Positions 6,078 through 7,044 of a stretch of DNA of 7,044 nucleotides are shown here, piece after piece (within the stretch, counting starts at the first letter, position 1; every line of letters starts with the position of its first letter). The notes under the pieces were generated by a model that was not told the origin of the DNA, searched no databases, and saw nothing but the letters and a program-made list of their open reading frames with translations. Origin of the DNA: an uncultured Sutterella sp. (GTDB lineage: Bacteria > Pseudomonadota > Gammaproteobacteria > Burkholderiales > Burkholderiaceae_F); the NCBI GenBank assembly GCA_905212345.1, contig CAJMEC010000066.1, forward strand, positions 1 through 7,044, read 5' to 3'. Both the position numbers and the translations under genes were made by a program.

Positions 6078-6773
6078 TCAGTAATCCTTTCTTTGCACTG
6101 AATTCAACAAATAGTTCCTGACAATTTCTATATCGTCCGGATAAGTGACCTTAATATTAAAAGCAGAGCCCTCTACAATCCGGATTTTGGCATTTTGCGT
6201 TTCCATTGCGCTTGCTTCATCTGTTACAGCGCCCTTTGCTTGGCTTAATGCCGCACGCAAAGCAGCCGCTCGAAATACCTGCGGCGTTTGCGCCCGGTAG
6301 CAATGCGAACGGTCAATGGTTTTTTCGATGAGACCTGAAGAGCTGACCCATTTAATCGTATCGGTAACGGGCATAGCCAATATTGCCCCATCGATAGCTT
6401 CCGACTCAATTGCCTCTTTGAGTCTTTCGACCGAATCGCGATCCAGACAAGGACGGGCCGCATCGTGCACAAACACCCAATCATTATCATCAGGATTTAG
6501 TGCAACCAAACCGTTTAAAACAGATTCCGCCCGAGTTTCTCCCCCGCAAGGGAAGATACAAACATCACCATGAAAATGACACTGTTTAATGTAGGAATCG
6601 TTTCGGGAGACCACAACCGCAATCTGATCGAAAAGGTGCATATCTTGAAGCCGATTCACGGTCACTTCAAGCAAGGATGTGCTATCAAGCAAAGGGAAAT
6701 ATTGCTTGGGATAACCGATTTTCATCCGTTCCCCGACCCCGGCTGCCGGGATCAACAAAATACTTTTGGACAT
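6078..6773 (-). CDS. ispD: 2-C-methyl-D-erythritol 4-phosphate cytidylyltransferase IspD
   Basis: This enzyme joins CTP and methylerythritol 4-phosphate to give CDP-methylerythritol, the third MEP-pathway step. With the start chosen here it has 231 residues, a normal length. The nucleotide-binding N-terminus is LLIPAAGVGERM (6-17), followed by PKQYFPL with K23. GGETRAESV (77-85), VHDAARP (102-108), QTPQ (162-165), TDEAS (184-188) and NIKVT (206-210, K208) are the expected family motifs. The reading frame is open to an earlier ATG at 6830, but that would add 19 residues unlike the family and overlap the upstream transporter gene. ATG 6773 has AAAAGG 9 nt upstream and begins the protein just before the first beta strand. 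The upstream transporter gene ends 13 nt before it. Confidence 0.97.
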   Translation of the reverse strand: MSKSILLIPAAGVGERMKIGYPKQYFPLLDSTSLLEVTVNRLQDMHLFDQIAVVVSRNDSYIKQCHFHGDVCIFPCGGETRAESVLNGLVALNPDDNDWVFVHDAARPCLDRDSVERLKEAIESEAIDGAILAMPVTDTIKWVSSSGLIEKTIDRSHCYRAQTPQVFRAAALRAALSQAKGAVTDEASAMETQNAKIRIVEGSAFNIKVTYPDDIEIVRNYLLNSVQRKDY

Positions 6774-6786
6774 ACCGATAAACCTT

Positions 6787-7044
6787 TTAACGCCTGCCAA
6801 GGATGAATATGGTAGCAAGGATGTAGGCAAAGCCCAAATAATCCATCAATGTAAATTGCGTACCGAAAAAGACAACAGAGAAGACGGCCGCGGATATCGG
6901 TTCAACACATGCAATCATGCTTGCTTTGACGCTGCCTAAGTCCGCGACACCTTGCATATAGAGCATAAAAGCGGCAATCGTTCCCAAAAGAATGATCAAA
7001 ACCAGAGCAACAATACCGTACGTGTCCAATTGAAAACTAATTGA
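6787..7044 (-). CDS. EamA/DMT-family transporter, C-terminal part (5' truncated by window edge)
   Basis: The frame is open to the right edge; the apparent start at 7029 is an internal Leu codon (TTG). About 85 residues are visible. They contain three hydrophobic helices: VALVLIILLGTIAAFMLYMQGV, then SMIACVEPISAAVFSVVFFG, then LMDYLGFAYILATIFIL. The segment VKASMIACVEPISAAVFSVV followed by the helix GFAYILATIFILGRR is the typical end of an EamA repeat (A-x-x-x-x-x-EP-x-x-A), as in drug/metabolite exporters such as RhaT/YdcZ relatives. The substrate cannot be told. It ends 13 nt before ispD on the same strand, with the ispD ribosome-binding site in the gap, so it is probably in one transcript with ispD-ispF. 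Confidence 0.85.
   Translation of the reverse strand, partial: SISFQLDTYGIVALVLIILLGTIAAFMLYMQGVADLGSVKASMIACVEPISAAVFSVVFFGTQFTLMDYLGFAYILATIFILGRR

Noticed and set aside
6774..6830. Upstream ATG extension of ispD
   Set aside because: It would overlap the transporter stop and add residues foreign to the IspD family; ATG 6773 has the better ribosome-binding site and aligns with the fold start.
1..7044. Defence system, phage, insertion sequence or CRISPR
   Set aside because: Every sizeable gene is a conserved chromosomal type. There are no array-like repeats, transposase motifs or target-site duplications.

Overview
The window is an ordinary chromosomal stretch of a Gram-negative proteobacterium, with no mobile element, CRISPR array, rRNA or tRNA visible. 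The evidence points to a betaproteobacterium. The OmpR and EnvZ orthologues, the overlapping tsaB-rimI-udg genes and the DUF3106-like exported protein are all familiar from Burkholderiales. Moderate base composition with AT-rich intergenic DNA would suit a gut Sutterellaceae-type member, but that placement is inference only.

Layout, left to right. The 3' end of an lplT-like lysophospholipid transporter (+ strand) runs in from the left edge. It converges on a compact minus-strand cluster, in transcription order tsaB, rimI and a family-4 uracil-DNA glycosylase, whose reading frames overlap by 4 and 1 nt. Upstream of tsaB on the same strand is a small exported protein with repeated (L/M)(S/T)xxxR motifs. 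A divergent, AT-rich intergenic region of about 220 nt separates it from ompR-envZ (+ strand), a complete osmosensing-type two-component system. A strong inverted-repeat terminator lies after envZ. It is shared with the converging minus-strand cluster of an EamA-type transporter (3' end only), ispD and ispF, which encode two enzymes of the MEP isoprenoid pathway.

How the genes work together. TsaB (tRNA t6A synthesis), RimI (ribosomal protein acetylation) and the glycosylase (uracil removal from DNA) share an operon but not a pathway. IspD and IspF catalyse steps 3 and 5 of the MEP pathway. OmpR/EnvZ presumably control envelope genes. The divergent exported protein could be one of their targets, because the shared intergenic region holds six copies of a TTACA/TGTAA pentamer, including one pair repeated exactly 10 bp apart.

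I found no convincing undescribed system. The points most worth a second look are the TTACA/TGTAA cluster, a chain of overlapping tiny ORFs leading into the exported-protein gene, and an inverted repeat that would bury the tsaB start codon.
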